A stretch of 50,898 nt of DNA from an aff. Roholtiella sp. LEGE 12411 (GTDB lineage: Bacteria; Cyanobacteriota; Cyanobacteriia; Cyanobacteriales; Nostocaceae), in the NCBI RefSeq assembly GCF_015206995.1, contig NZ_JADEXR010000033.1:1-50898 (forward strand), written 5' to 3'. The notes beneath the pieces were generated by a model. That model worked only from the letters and a program-made list of their open reading frames with translations, searched no databases and was not told the origin of the DNA. Of the stretch, positions 1 to 8,331 are shown piece after piece. Every line of letters starts with the position of its first letter. Position 1 is the first letter of the stretch. Position numbers and translations under genes: made by a program.

Positions 1-1
1 T

Positions 2-103
2 GACCGTCGAACAAAGATTTCTGGGGCACAATGGAAACGAGAAAATGTTCCTCAAGTCCTGGCTCATCGCTCTGCTTACCTCAATGGATTATTGTCAGTT
101 TGA
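2..103 (+). CDS. C-terminal end of a probable transposase (partial, enters from left edge)
   Basis: An open frame enters from the window edge and reads about 33 residues to a TGA at 101-103. It contains SGAQWKRENVPQVLAHR followed by AYLNGLLSV. This resembles, from memory, the C-terminus of transposases common in Nostoc genomes (possibly ISKra4-like), but the fragment is too short to assign a family. It converges on kdpC, and its stop lies about 41 bases from the kdpC stop. In related Anabaena strains a kdpD-like gene can follow kdpC; here the position is taken by this fragment. Alternatively it is an ordinary gene end that only resembles a transposase. Confidence 0.45.
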   Translation, partial: DRRTKISGAQWKRENVPQVLAHRSAYLNGLLSV

Positions 104-144
104 GCCACTTCAAAAAGTGAGATGCTCCCCTGCTACGTCTCTAC

Positions 145-747
145 TTAATTCCCATTCTTACTATTAATTTCTTGCAAATCAAGCGCATAATTCAAGCGGA
201 GAACGTTGACTCCCGGCTCGCCAAAAATCCATAAAAATCTATCATCAGTATACTTATTAATTAAACGTATAATCTCGTTTTCTTCTACTCCACGCGCACG
301 AGCAACCCGTTCCAATTGTTGCCGTGCTGCCTTTAATGAAATATGGGGGTCTAAGCCAGAGCCAGAAGTATAAATTAAATCAGCGATCGGTTGAATATTT
401 TCTTCTCGTAATTGATTAGCCTGCTCTACAATTCGGTTCAGTAGTTCTGGATTGCTAGCAGCGAGATTACTAGCGCCAGATATACCAGTTGGTCTGGCTC
501 TTTTTCCTTGACTATATCTAACAGTACTGGGACGAGGATGAAAATATCGCTCAGATGTGAACACCTGACCAATCAAAACTGAACCAATTGGTTCATTCTT
601 TAAATTCGGCATAATACTGCCATTAGCTTGAAATGGAAAAAAAACTTGACCCACTACAAGGATTACGAGAGGATATATGATTGCAGTCAGTAACCAAAGC
701 ACCAGAGTTATGCAAATTGCTCTGATAGTTTCTCTAATAATAGACAT
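145..747 (-). CDS. kdpC: KdpC, potassium-transporting ATPase subunit C
   Basis: A 200-residue protein with one N-terminal membrane segment (about residues 8-36) and a periplasmic domain typical of KdpC. Recognisable stretches are GSVLIGQ, YFHPRPS, SGSGLDPHIS and the RVARARG-containing region near residue 150. KdpC is the accessory subunit of the inducible high-affinity K+ pump KdpFABC, where it sits between KdpA and KdpB and supports ATP affinity. It starts at ATG and is the last gene of the minus-strand operon after kdpA, kdpB and the interrupted kdpF/G-like gene. The length is normal for the family. No kdpD or kdpE is visible in the window. Confidence 0.96.
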   Translation of the reverse strand: MSIIRETIRAICITLVLWLLTAIIYPLVILVVGQVFFPFQANGSIMPNLKNEPIGSVLIGQVFTSERYFHPRPSTVRYSQGKRARPTGISGASNLAASNPELLNRIVEQANQLREENIQPIADLIYTSGSGLDPHISLKAARQQLERVARARGVEENEIIRLINKYTDDRFLWIFGEPGVNVLRLNYALDLQEINSKNGN

Positions 748-797
748 AAAAAAGTTTCCACTTGTTATTAGAATTTTGTGTTTAATTTTTAATTATT

Positions 798-1085
798 TTA
801 GAAGCGTTCTGGTTGAAAAACTACGACAAACCAGTAAATTATAAGTGCCAGCGCCATAAACCCCAAGATACCAATTGCCCAGGCAGAACATCGTTATATG
901 GTGTTATTAACAACATAAACAGCTAGAGCAACTACCACATTCAAACACAGCAAGATAAAAATAGCGAGTGGTAAGTGTTGTTTACATCCTTGCGATCCAA
1001 CCAAGGAAATTGTCTGCATCACATTTATTGGTAAAAACTTGTTTAATAAACCAACTTGTCTGATAACTCTCTTTATTCTTTGCAT
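798..1085 (-). pseudogene. kdpF/kdpG-like small membrane subunit, interrupted by an in-frame stop
   Basis: Between kdpB and kdpC lies a 96-codon frame. It encodes 63 residues with one hydrophobic segment (LAIFILLCLNVVVALAVYVV), then TAA at 894-896, then 31 more residues in the same frame with a second hydrophobic segment (WAIGILGFMALALIIYW) ending in PERF. A short second helix ending in a charged-F tail is the look of KdpF. Anabaena kdp operons are reported to carry an extra small gene (kdpG) at this position. I infer that the intact gene encoded about 95 residues with two helices, and that the TAA is a nonsense mutation or a sequence error. The first part alone could still be translated. Confidence 0.6.
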
Positions 1086-1168
1086 TCTTGCTATCTTGGC
1101 AGTTAATTTATGAGAAAAATCTGAGCAGTAAAAGCCACTACTCAGAAGTTTGGATAATTTTGAATTGC

Positions 1169-3268
1169 TTAAGCCAATCCCACAACTGTGATTAGCATAT
1201 CTATTAACTTTATGGCGATAAACGGTGCAATCACTCCACCTAAGCCATAAATCAAGATATTGCGTTGTAAGAGCTGATTAGCTGTCAAGGGTCGAAACTG
1301 GACACCTTTCAAAGCCAAGGGAATCAAAGCTGGAATAATCAAAGCATTATAAATCAGTGCCGATAGTACGGCAGAATTAACACTGGTCAAATTCATAATA
1401 TTTAAGCTTTGCAGGTTAGCAGCGGCAAAGACCACTGGGATAATTGCAAAGTACTTAGCAATATCATTGGCGATGGAAAATGTAGTCAATGCTCCGCGAG
1501 TAATCAGCAATTGTTTGCCAATGCTGACGATATCGATCAGCTTTGTGGGATCAGAGTCCAAATCCACCATGTTGGCGGCTTCTTTTGCTGCTTGAGTGCC
1601 TGTATTCATGGCTACGCCGACATTAGCTTGGGCTAACGCTGGAGCATCGTTAGTGCCGTCCCCTGTCATGGCAACCAGTTTACCTGCTGCTTGTTCTCTT
1701 TGAATGGCGCTGATTTTATCTTCTGGTGTCGCTTCGGCAATGAAGTCATCTACCCCAGCTTCTTTGGCAATAACAGAAGCTGTAATCCGGTTGTCCCCAG
1801 TCAGCATGATGGTACGCACTCCCATCCGTCGCAGTTGCTCAAAGCGATCGCGGATACCAGGTTTAACAATATCTTTAAGATAGATCACCCCGTAGATTTC
1901 GTTATCCAGGCACACTCCTAGGGGTGTACCTCCCAGTTGTGAAACTCTTTCGTAAGTGGCATCTAGTTCCGGGGTGTCGCGTCCATTGTGGGAACGTACA
2001 AACCCTTTAATAGCTCCAACCGCTCCTTTGCGTGCTTCATGTCCACCTGGTAAGTTAGTGCCACTCATGCGTGTTTTGGCAGAAAAATTCACTCCTTGGG
2101 CTTGATTGGGGTCGAAATCAAACCTAGCACCTAACCTTTCTGCCAATCGAACAATAGATTTACCTTCTGGTGTATCGTCAAACACACTAGCTGCCCAAGC
2201 TACATTAGCAATTTCTTCCATTGAGTGACCGTTGATCGGGATAAATTCCTCAGCCAAACGGTTGCCAAGAGTAATCGTACCTGTTTTGTCAAGAACTAAA
2301 GTGTTGACATCGCCACAGGCTTCGACTGCTCTTCCCGAAGTGGCAATGACGTTAAATTGGGCAACTCTATCCATACCAGCAATCCCAATGGAACTCAGTA
2401 ACCCGCCAATGGTTGTAGGAATTAGCGCTACCAACAAAGCAATTAAAATTGGTATGCTGACTGGACTATTGACGTAGTAGGCAAGTGCGGGCAAGGTTAC
2501 TATAACAAACAGAAACACTAAGCTGAGAACTGCCAATAACACCGTTAAGGCGATTTCATTTGGTGTTTTGCTGCGTTCTGCTCCTTCTACCAAGGCAATC
2601 ATCCGGTCAATAAATCCTTTGCCTGGATCAGCAGTGATGCGAATAATCAATTCATCAGAAATAATGCGCGTACCGCCAGTCACGGAACTGGCAACATCTG
2701 AGCCTGATTCCTTGAGAACTGGTGCAGATTCCCCAGTAACTGCTGATTCATCCACTGAGGCGACGCCCATAATTACGTCTCCATCGGCGGGAATGATATC
2801 ACCAGCAACGACGTAAATGGTATCACCTTGTTTAAGATTGGTGGACGCGACTTCACTAATTAAACCATCGGGAGCGAGTTTTTTAGCAATGGTTTCTGAC
2901 TGCGTTGAACGCAAGGTATCGGCTTGGGCTTTACCTCGCCCTTCAGCCACGGCTTCCGCAAAATTGGCAAACCAAACTGTGAAGAATAAAATCCCTGTTA
3001 ACAAACCGTTGAAAAGTTGCGGGTTTTTCTGCAAATCTGGGCCAAATAAGTTGGGATCAATAGTTACTGTTAGGGTGATGATTGTCCCAACCCAAACTAA
3101 AAACATCACTGGGTTTTTGATTGCATACTTGGGATTGAGCTTGATAAAAGCATCCCTAATTGCTCTGAGATAAAGTCCTTTAGTATTTATTTTCGCCTTT
3201 TTGCGTGCTTGGCGGCGATCGCCAGGACGAGAACTTGGGCGTCTAGCTTTCGAGGAGGTAGTTGACAC
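1169..3268 (-). CDS. kdpB: KdpB, catalytic P-type ATPase subunit of the K+ pump
   Basis: A 699-residue P-type ATPase. Visible motifs are TGES at about 178-181 (actuator domain), the phosphorylation motif DKTGTIT with the acceptor Asp at about 327, MLTGDN, and GDGTNDAPAL in the hinge. Membrane segments lie near residues 53-70, 88-105, 240-290 and the last 100 residues. It hydrolyses ATP to drive K+ uptake through KdpA. The first 30 residues are basic and low in complexity. The annotated start is GTG with no clear Shine-Dalgarno sequence. The gene follows kdpA after a 229-base spacer containing a hairpin repeat, so the operon spacing is looser than in enterobacteria. Confidence 0.97.
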   Translation of the reverse strand: MSTTSSKARRPSSRPGDRRQARKKAKINTKGLYLRAIRDAFIKLNPKYAIKNPVMFLVWVGTIITLTVTIDPNLFGPDLQKNPQLFNGLLTGILFFTVWFANFAEAVAEGRGKAQADTLRSTQSETIAKKLAPDGLISEVASTNLKQGDTIYVVAGDIIPADGDVIMGVASVDESAVTGESAPVLKESGSDVASSVTGGTRIISDELIIRITADPGKGFIDRMIALVEGAERSKTPNEIALTVLLAVLSLVFLFVIVTLPALAYYVNSPVSIPILIALLVALIPTTIGGLLSSIGIAGMDRVAQFNVIATSGRAVEACGDVNTLVLDKTGTITLGNRLAEEFIPINGHSMEEIANVAWAASVFDDTPEGKSIVRLAERLGARFDFDPNQAQGVNFSAKTRMSGTNLPGGHEARKGAVGAIKGFVRSHNGRDTPELDATYERVSQLGGTPLGVCLDNEIYGVIYLKDIVKPGIRDRFEQLRRMGVRTIMLTGDNRITASVIAKEAGVDDFIAEATPEDKISAIQREQAAGKLVAMTGDGTNDAPALAQANVGVAMNTGTQAAKEAANMVDLDSDPTKLIDIVSIGKQLLITRGALTTFSIANDIAKYFAIIPVVFAAANLQSLNIMNLTSVNSAVLSALIYNALIIPALIPLALKGVQFRPLTANQLLQRNILIYGLGGVIAPFIAIKLIDMLITVVGLA

Positions 3269-3497
3269 CGTATTTATATATTGAGTGAGGAGGGGAGGAG
3301 TGGGGGAGTGGGGGAGTAATTTTGAATTGTTTGTTTCGTTTTCTTTCTATCTTCTTGTCACCTTATAGCAATTCTCATCTGAATGAGGTACACCGGTAGG
3401 GGCACGCCAATGCCGTGCCCTGTGATTAATTATTTTTTTGTACCTTACCCATGGGGGAACCGCTATATTTGCCTATCTTCCCTTTTCTGCTCCTCTT
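3269..3497. repeat. kdpA-kdpB spacer with GGGGAGT-type repeat and GGGCACG hairpin
   Basis: This spacer inside the kdp operon holds purine-rich tandem units of the GTGGGGGA type around 3290-3317. It also has an inverted repeat at 3400-3420 (GGGCACG paired with CGTGCCC across a 7-base loop). Both look like the dispersed short repeats frequent in Nostoc spacers. No gene is visible. The hairpin could act as an mRNA processing or stability element between kdpA and kdpB. Confidence 0.6.
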
Positions 3498-5183
3498 CTA
3501 ATTGCCAGATGCTAACTTAAAACCCTCGGCTATGGGGCCTAAAGCCAAAACTGGAAAGAAAGTCAGCACTCCCAAAATTAGAGTTACTCCAGCTGTGACA
3601 CCAGTAAATACCAGAGAATCGGTTTTTAGGGTACCAGGGGTTTCGGGTACTGCTTGTTTACCAGACATACTGTCAGCTAACAGCAGGATGGCAATCATCG
3701 GAATGTAGCGCCCTCCTAACAAGCCAACTAGAGTACTCAAGTTCCACCATAAAGTGTTATCCTTCAATCCCTCTAAGCCAGAGCCATTGTTTGCCCCTGC
3801 TGAGGCATATTCATAAACTACTTGGGAAATGCCGTGATAACCAGGGTTGCTAATTCCAGATAGGGAGATCGGATAAGCTAATGCGATCGCACTGGGAATC
3901 AAAATTACAATTGGGTGAATCAGTAGCACTACACTGGCGAGGACGATTTCCCGCTTTTCTATTTTGCGCCCTAAAAACTCTGGGGTGCGCCCTACCATTA
4001 GCCCAGTTAGAAACACGGTGAGAATTAGGTAAATGAATAGATAAGCTGTCCCAGTTCCCTGACCACCCCAGATAACTTGGATAAACAGGTTGAATAAAGT
4101 AGAAAATAGTCCTTGCGGCATCAAAGAATCGTGCATCCCGTTGACAGCACCACACATGGTTGCGGTAGTCATAACCGCCCACAATGCGGTTTGTGCCCAG
4201 CCAAACCGGACTTCTTTGCCCTCCAAATTGGGCTGATCTAATCCGAAGGTGGCGTTGACAAGGGGGTTTCCTTGTAGTTCTCCTACGGCTGTTACCCCAA
4301 TCAAAATTACAAAAATCACAAACACCATCCAGAAAAGCAGCCAAGCCTGTTTGATGTTATTGGCAAACAAACCGTAGGTGTAAATCAAGGCGGCTGGAAT
4401 CGAAATCATGGCGATGGTTTCTATTAAGTTAGAAGCGCCATTAGGATTTTCAAAGGGGTGGGCTGAGTTAACGCTAAAAAAGCCGCCGCCATTCTCGCCC
4501 AACATTTTAATCATCTCAAATGATGCCACTGGGCCTCTGGCAAGATACTGTGTCCCTCCGTCCAAGGTCTTCACAACCAGAGTTCCAGCTAATGTTTGCG
4601 GTACACCGACTATAAGCAACGCGATCGCTCCGATAATCGAAATTGGCAGCAATATTCGCGTGATTGCACGGGTGAGATCGACGTAAAAGTTCCCTAGTCC
4701 TCTACCTGTTAACCCCCGAATAAAGGCAATTCCTACGGCTAACCCGGTGGCTGCTGAGGTAAACATCAAAAAGCCTAAAGCCGCTACCTGGCTAAAATAG
4801 CTTAAGGTTGTTTCGCCAGAGTAGTGTTGCTGGTCGGTATTCGTCAGAAAGGAAATGGTGGTGTGTAGCAAAATATCCCATTTGGGCGCACCGAAACCAT
4901 TGGGATTCCAGGGTAAGATTCTTTGAAAATATAACAGTAAATAGACGGAGAGTCCCATCATCAGATTGGTGTATAATACTGCCCGGATATACTGCCAACC
5001 AGTCATATCATCTTTTCTACGTACACCCGCAAGTACGTAAAGGCTGCGCTCTATTGGGTTCATTAACAGATCAAGCTGTGTTTTTTCTTCTAAGAACACA
5101 CTCGCCATGTATTTTCCCAATACTGGAGTGATTGCTATAACGATACACAACGTTAAGCCAATTTGTAAGAAACCTTGTCCCAT
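3498..5183 (-). CDS. kdpA: KdpA, K+-translocating subunit
   Basis: About 561 residues with roughly ten membrane segments and the four selectivity-filter-like loops of KdpA. These include [20 protein letters not shown] followed by [22 protein letters not shown] and [13 protein letters not shown]. KdpA is the channel-like subunit that binds and moves K+ in the KdpFABC pump. I chose ATG at 5183 because family members begin with a short (M)xQGFLQIxLTL stretch; a TTG at 5198 would add five residues. This is the first gene of the operon, preceded by an AT-rich spacer of about 870 bases. Confidence 0.96.
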   Translation of the reverse strand: MGQGFLQIGLTLCIVIAITPVLGKYMASVFLEEKTQLDLLMNPIERSLYVLAGVRRKDDMTGWQYIRAVLYTNLMMGLSVYLLLYFQRILPWNPNGFGAPKWDILLHTTISFLTNTDQQHYSGETTLSYFSQVAALGFLMFTSAATGLAVGIAFIRGLTGRGLGNFYVDLTRAITRILLPISIIGAIALLIVGVPQTLAGTLVVKTLDGGTQYLARGPVASFEMIKMLGENGGGFFSVNSAHPFENPNGASNLIETIAMISIPAALIYTYGLFANNIKQAWLLFWMVFVIFVILIGVTAVGELQGNPLVNATFGLDQPNLEGKEVRFGWAQTALWAVMTTATMCGAVNGMHDSLMPQGLFSTLFNLFIQVIWGGQGTGTAYLFIYLILTVFLTGLMVGRTPEFLGRKIEKREIVLASVVLLIHPIVILIPSAIALAYPISLSGISNPGYHGISQVVYEYASAGANNGSGLEGLKDNTLWWNLSTLVGLLGGRYIPMIAILLLADSMSGKQAVPETPGTLKTDSLVFTGVTAGVTLILGVLTFFPVLALGPIAEGFKLASGN

Positions 5184-6059
5184 GTATTTCGTGCTCAATT
5201 AAACTTAAGTGCTAGCAAGCCAATTCTTAGAAATAACAGACTATCTAGATATTTGTTAAATTTTATGTGAAGATTATTTAACTTTTACTCTTATTCATTT
5301 ATATTGCAAGTTAGTATTATTTGTTTATACAATATATTTTTAATGTTTGCTACTTTCAAAGATATAAACATCAAAAATAATTTTATTACACTTTAATAGT
5401 TTTTTGTATAAAGTTACACTATTTTTTGCACATACCTCTAACCGGAACTAAAGATAGTAAAGAATTAAATTATAGACTCAATATTCTTTATAGGAATAAT
5501 TTAGATATTGGATATTTTTTCTGAGATTAGCTAAATATTGATCATATTAAATTAGCAAAAATTCATTCCACATCGAATTTATTTTAGCTAAAAATATTAT
5601 CTATCTAAACAATTAGATTTTAAGTCTTAAAAAAGATATATAAAGACAGAAGTGGGGAAGTGGGAAGTGGGAAGTGGGAAGTGGGGGAGAGAATAATTAA
5701 TGACTAATGACTAATGACTAATGACTAAATTGTTGATTAATTAGCAAATATAAAATTGCTACAAATTAAATTAATATCGCTACAACAACCTCTGAGGTAT
5801 TATAAGCCTTTAAAACAGCTAAGTATGAGTCGATGTTATAAACCTGGCTTGGGCTATATTTAGGCTTAATTTTTGTTTAAGTCTCGTTAGCTGGTAAGCT
5901 AAAACACATTTAAATTGCACAATCATTCATGAGGGCTGTCATCCGTCATTTGTCATTAGTCGAAAGTATTTACAAAGGACGCATGACAAATGATTAATGA
6001 CGGTTTTAGCCAGTGAATGTGCAACTTGGACGCACATTAGCTTATTAGATTGGGTAGAC
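5184..6059. other. AT-rich spacer upstream of kdpA with two heptamer arrays
   Basis: No convincing gene is visible in this 876-base stretch. It probably contains the kdp promoter on its left side. Two short tandem arrays are visible: GTGGGAA-type units at about 5649-5690 and TAATGAC units at about 5698-5727. A further TCATTTG/ATGACAA-type inverted region lies at 5940-6003. The downstream end of the peptide-precursor operon enters from the right. Confidence 0.6.
5649..5727. repeat. Two adjacent short tandem heptamer arrays
   Basis: About five units of GTGGGAA/GTGGGGA (5649-5690) are followed 8 bases later by about four units of TAATGAC (5698-5727). This matches the short tandemly repeated repetitive (STRR) sequences known from heterocystous cyanobacteria. 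They are not coding. Confidence 0.8.
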
Positions 6060-6398
6060 TTATGCATCTACCGATGTTATGTAACTATTGGAACTTGTGA
6101 AAGAAAGCGAAGTAGAAGTACTAAAACTCGAAGAGCGAGCAATTTTACTTCCAGTGATTGCACTAGCCCTAGCTCTTGCATAAGCTGTACTTATGGTCAA
6201 GTTACCGTAATATTTAACTCTTGCTAGGGTTTGAGCATCGGTATTAGTAAACCGACCTTCAGCCAGGGCTACTGCATCAGCTACGGCATATCCAGATCCG
6301 GTTCTTGTTATGGTGTCAGTGCGAGCAGAGATATTCCCAGCTACTACGGTACTGGCTTCGGTAACATGTTTTAGATAACTTAAGTCTTTAATCTCCAA
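6060..6398 (-). CDS. Double-glycine-type leader peptide precursor 2 (bacteriocin-like)
   Basis: A 112-residue protein. Its first 21 residues look like a C39-protease leader (starts MEIKDLSYL, ends VVAG), with predicted cleavage after the AG. The remaining 91 residues are rich in Ser, Thr and Ala, have no Cys, and end in a Ser/Thr-rich tail (SFSTSTSLSF). The start codon is TTG at 6398 with only a weak ribosome site. I accept it because the reading aligns with precursor 1: the same leader length and identical residues at M1, I3, D5, L6, L9, E14, A15 and G21. It lies downstream of the exporter genes on the same strand, so the inferred role is a secreted peptide processed by the C39 ABC exporter. 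Its biological activity is unknown. Confidence 0.7.
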   Translation of the reverse strand: MEIKDLSYLKHVTEASTVVAGNISARTDTITRTGSGYAVADAVALAEGRFTNTDAQTLARVKYYGNLTISTAYARARASAITGSKIARSSSFSTSTSLSFTSSNSYITSVDA

Positions 6399-6589
6399 AT
6401 TCTTTACCTAAAACTAATCTTGGGCTTAATTTAGATACAGTTCTGTCTTTTTAAATCCAAATAAACATCTAGTTTCTGATACTTTAGAAACTAGGAAACC
6501 ACTGGTAGCTCATAACTATTGAGCATTCAGCGGTTTTTGTATTAATAGTCTTCTAATCAATATTGATGGTTTAAGGTGTTTCGTAGTAA

Positions 6590-6611
6590 GGTGCTTCAGC
6601 GCTAAAGCACC
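6590..6611. repeat. Imperfect palindrome between the two precursor genes
   Basis: GGTGCTT, then AGC/GCT, then AAGCACC form a 22-base near-perfect palindrome preceded by TTTCGTAGTAA. This resembles a dispersed Nostoc spacer repeat and could weaken read-through from precursor 1 into precursor 2. The surrounding 372-base spacer (6399-6770) shows no other gene. Confidence 0.6.
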
Positions 6612-6770
6612 AATTACTGATCAAAATTAATGAGATAGACCACTAAATTAGTTAGTTAGTTCAAATTCCAGCTTCACAATGCTCACTAAAATTTAATAGG
6701 GAAAAACATTAGTGTTACTCAAGAATTTCCCTTGAAATCTTAATATGGCAATGGCAAGAGCTTGAGACTA

Positions 6771-7091
6771 CTAACCTGCTCGGTTGATCACAGCAGCAGA
6801 GGTGCTACTAGAGAAGGAATCACCCAAGTAGCGGGTTGCAGCTACTGTATCAGCCTTTGTGAAAGAGTATGTGGGGTCGTTAGTAAAGTTTTGTGCATCA
6901 CCCTTAGCGCCAGCAGCAGCACTGTTGTTTCGGGTAAAGGGATCTATGACAGAAGTTTGAAAGCGATTGAAGGTATCGAAATTAACAGAAATGCGGTCAG
7001 TTTCGCTATAAGAGCGAGGCCGGATAGTACCACCTTGGATACTAATAGCTTCCTCAGCAATTTCTAAGATGTTCAAATCAGAAATAATCAT
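6771..7091 (-). CDS. Double-glycine leader peptide precursor 1 (bacteriocin-like)
   Basis: A 106-residue protein whose first 21 residues form a leader (starts MIISDLNILEIAEEA, ends IQGG). The GG is a canonical cleavage site for C39 peptidases. The predicted mature part has 85 residues, no Cys, and is rich in Ser, Thr, Ala and Asn, with SFSSSTSAAV close to the C-terminus, similar to SFSTSTSLSF in precursor 2. It has ATG with an AGGAG ribosome site 7 bases upstream. It sits after the exporter, adaptor and PPIase genes on the same strand but behind a 417-base spacer, so it may have its own promoter. No modification enzyme is encoded next to it. Confidence 0.78.
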   Translation of the reverse strand: MIISDLNILEIAEEAISIQGGTIRPRSYSETDRISVNFDTFNRFQTSVIDPFTRNNSAAAGAKGDAQNFTNDPTYSFTKADTVAATRYLGDSFSSSTSAAVINRAG

Positions 7092-7508
7092 TGTGTTTCT
7101 CCTAATGGCTATATTCTAGTTTTTCGGAAGCCTGTTGTAACCAATTTCTCTTTAATGGCTACATTTCTAATATAAACTATTTGGCGAATAAGTCAACGAT
7201 TTTTAAATTGTTTCTAATAAAAATAACTAATGTTATTTTTTGATTTTTAAGGCTTTAGATAATTGTTTAAAAATTATTTCGCGACGGAAATTAGACGATA
7301 ATATATAACTTTAAATCGCCCCAAAAGACTTTATATAATTTTATTTTTATTGATTAACTCAGTTCGTGCTTAATCAAAAAACAATGTTTAAAAGCGATAG
7401 GCTAAGAGTTTTTTTTGCATATACTTACAATCTCCAGTAATTTTCAGATAAAGTTACTCTGTCTAACCAGAATGTGGAAAAACTATCAGCTATAAAAATG
7501 TCTGATGC
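7092..7508. other. AT-rich spacer upstream of precursor 1, probable promoter region
   Basis: No gene is visible. The region is AT-rich and separates the PPIase gene from precursor 1. Its length and the strong ribosome site of precursor 1 suggest that the precursors can be transcribed independently of the exporter genes. I could not assign a specific promoter element. Confidence 0.45.
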
Positions 7509-8288
7509 TCAATTAGCTATTGGTTGCAAATTGGCATTTGAGTCTAACCGAGTGTCTATTTCCATGAACTCAATTTGTTGCTGTAACCAAGCAGAAAACA
7601 ATTCGGTAATAATTCTTTGATGTAATTGCTCATCTAATTGGGGTTGAATGATTTCATCAACTTCAATCAGATGAACTCCTTTTGTAGTCTGAATAGGTTT
7701 GAGAATTTCTGGAGCAGAAGCAGCAAATACAGCCGCTGCAATTTCCGGACGAAAATCTTTACGATGCCGGAGTCCTTGATATCCATAAGCACGGCGGAGT
7801 TCTGGTTCTTGGATGTATAAACGAGCAATTTCTGGAAAGCTGATTTCACCTTCCTCCAATGCGTAAAACAGTTCTAAAGCCAAGTCTCTATCAGTAAAAA
7901 TGACTTCATAGGTGATGGCGGTAATATAATCTAGTTGGTGTTCATAGAAGAACTTTTCAACTTGATGTGAAAATAGATGATTAGCTAACTTCATTGAAAG
8001 GACTTTGTTGTAAATTAACTCTTCAAACTCTTTGAAAGAGAGATGATGTTTTTTCAGCCAAATCCAGGTGTCTTTAGCTTTTACGAGTTTCTGATCTAAT
8101 CGCAGTTGATCACATTCCTGCTGTAGTTCTTCTTCATCAACTTGAATACCTACATCTTGGGCTACTTCCGTAATAATTTTTTGAGTAGCGATCGCCTCCA
8201 CTACACCAGCAAATTGGCAAGAGAGTTTGAGACTGTGAATGATATCTGAATCGGAAATTTTCAGAAGTTTGTGCATGATGCAATCCAT
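7509..8288 (-). CDS. Parvulin-like peptidyl-prolyl isomerase of the peptide-export locus
   Basis: A 259-residue protein without signal peptide. The N-terminal half is helical and SurA/PpiC-like. The C-terminal half (about 125-215) reads as a degenerate parvulin domain with EGEISFPEIARLY, the YGYQG.R region and AAAVFAA, then the ILKPIQTTKGVHLIEV strand pair. Parvulin proteins are recurrent neighbours of HlyD/C39 exporters in cyanobacterial bacteriocin clusters. They probably keep the substrate unfolded or isomerise its prolines before export, but this is inference. The start is ATG at 8288; an internal ATG four codons later is also possible. The gene is 43 bases from hlyD, consistent with one operon. 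Confidence 0.78.
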   Translation of the reverse strand: MDCIMHKLLKISDSDIIHSLKLSCQFAGVVEAIATQKIITEVAQDVGIQVDEEELQQECDQLRLDQKLVKAKDTWIWLKKHHLSFKEFEELIYNKVLSMKLANHLFSHQVEKFFYEHQLDYITAITYEVIFTDRDLALELFYALEEGEISFPEIARLYIQEPELRRAYGYQGLRHRKDFRPEIAAAVFAASAPEILKPIQTTKGVHLIEVDEIIQPQLDEQLHQRIITELFSAWLQQQIEFMEIDTRLDSNANLQPIAN

Positions 8289-8331
8289 CGCCTAACTTGG
8301 TTATTTATCTCATCTATTTTCTGGCTAATGA

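Noticed and set aside
5184-6059. c-di-AMP (ydaO-type) riboswitch upstream of kdpA
   Set aside because: The leader is AT-rich and lacks the conserved core stretches of that class.
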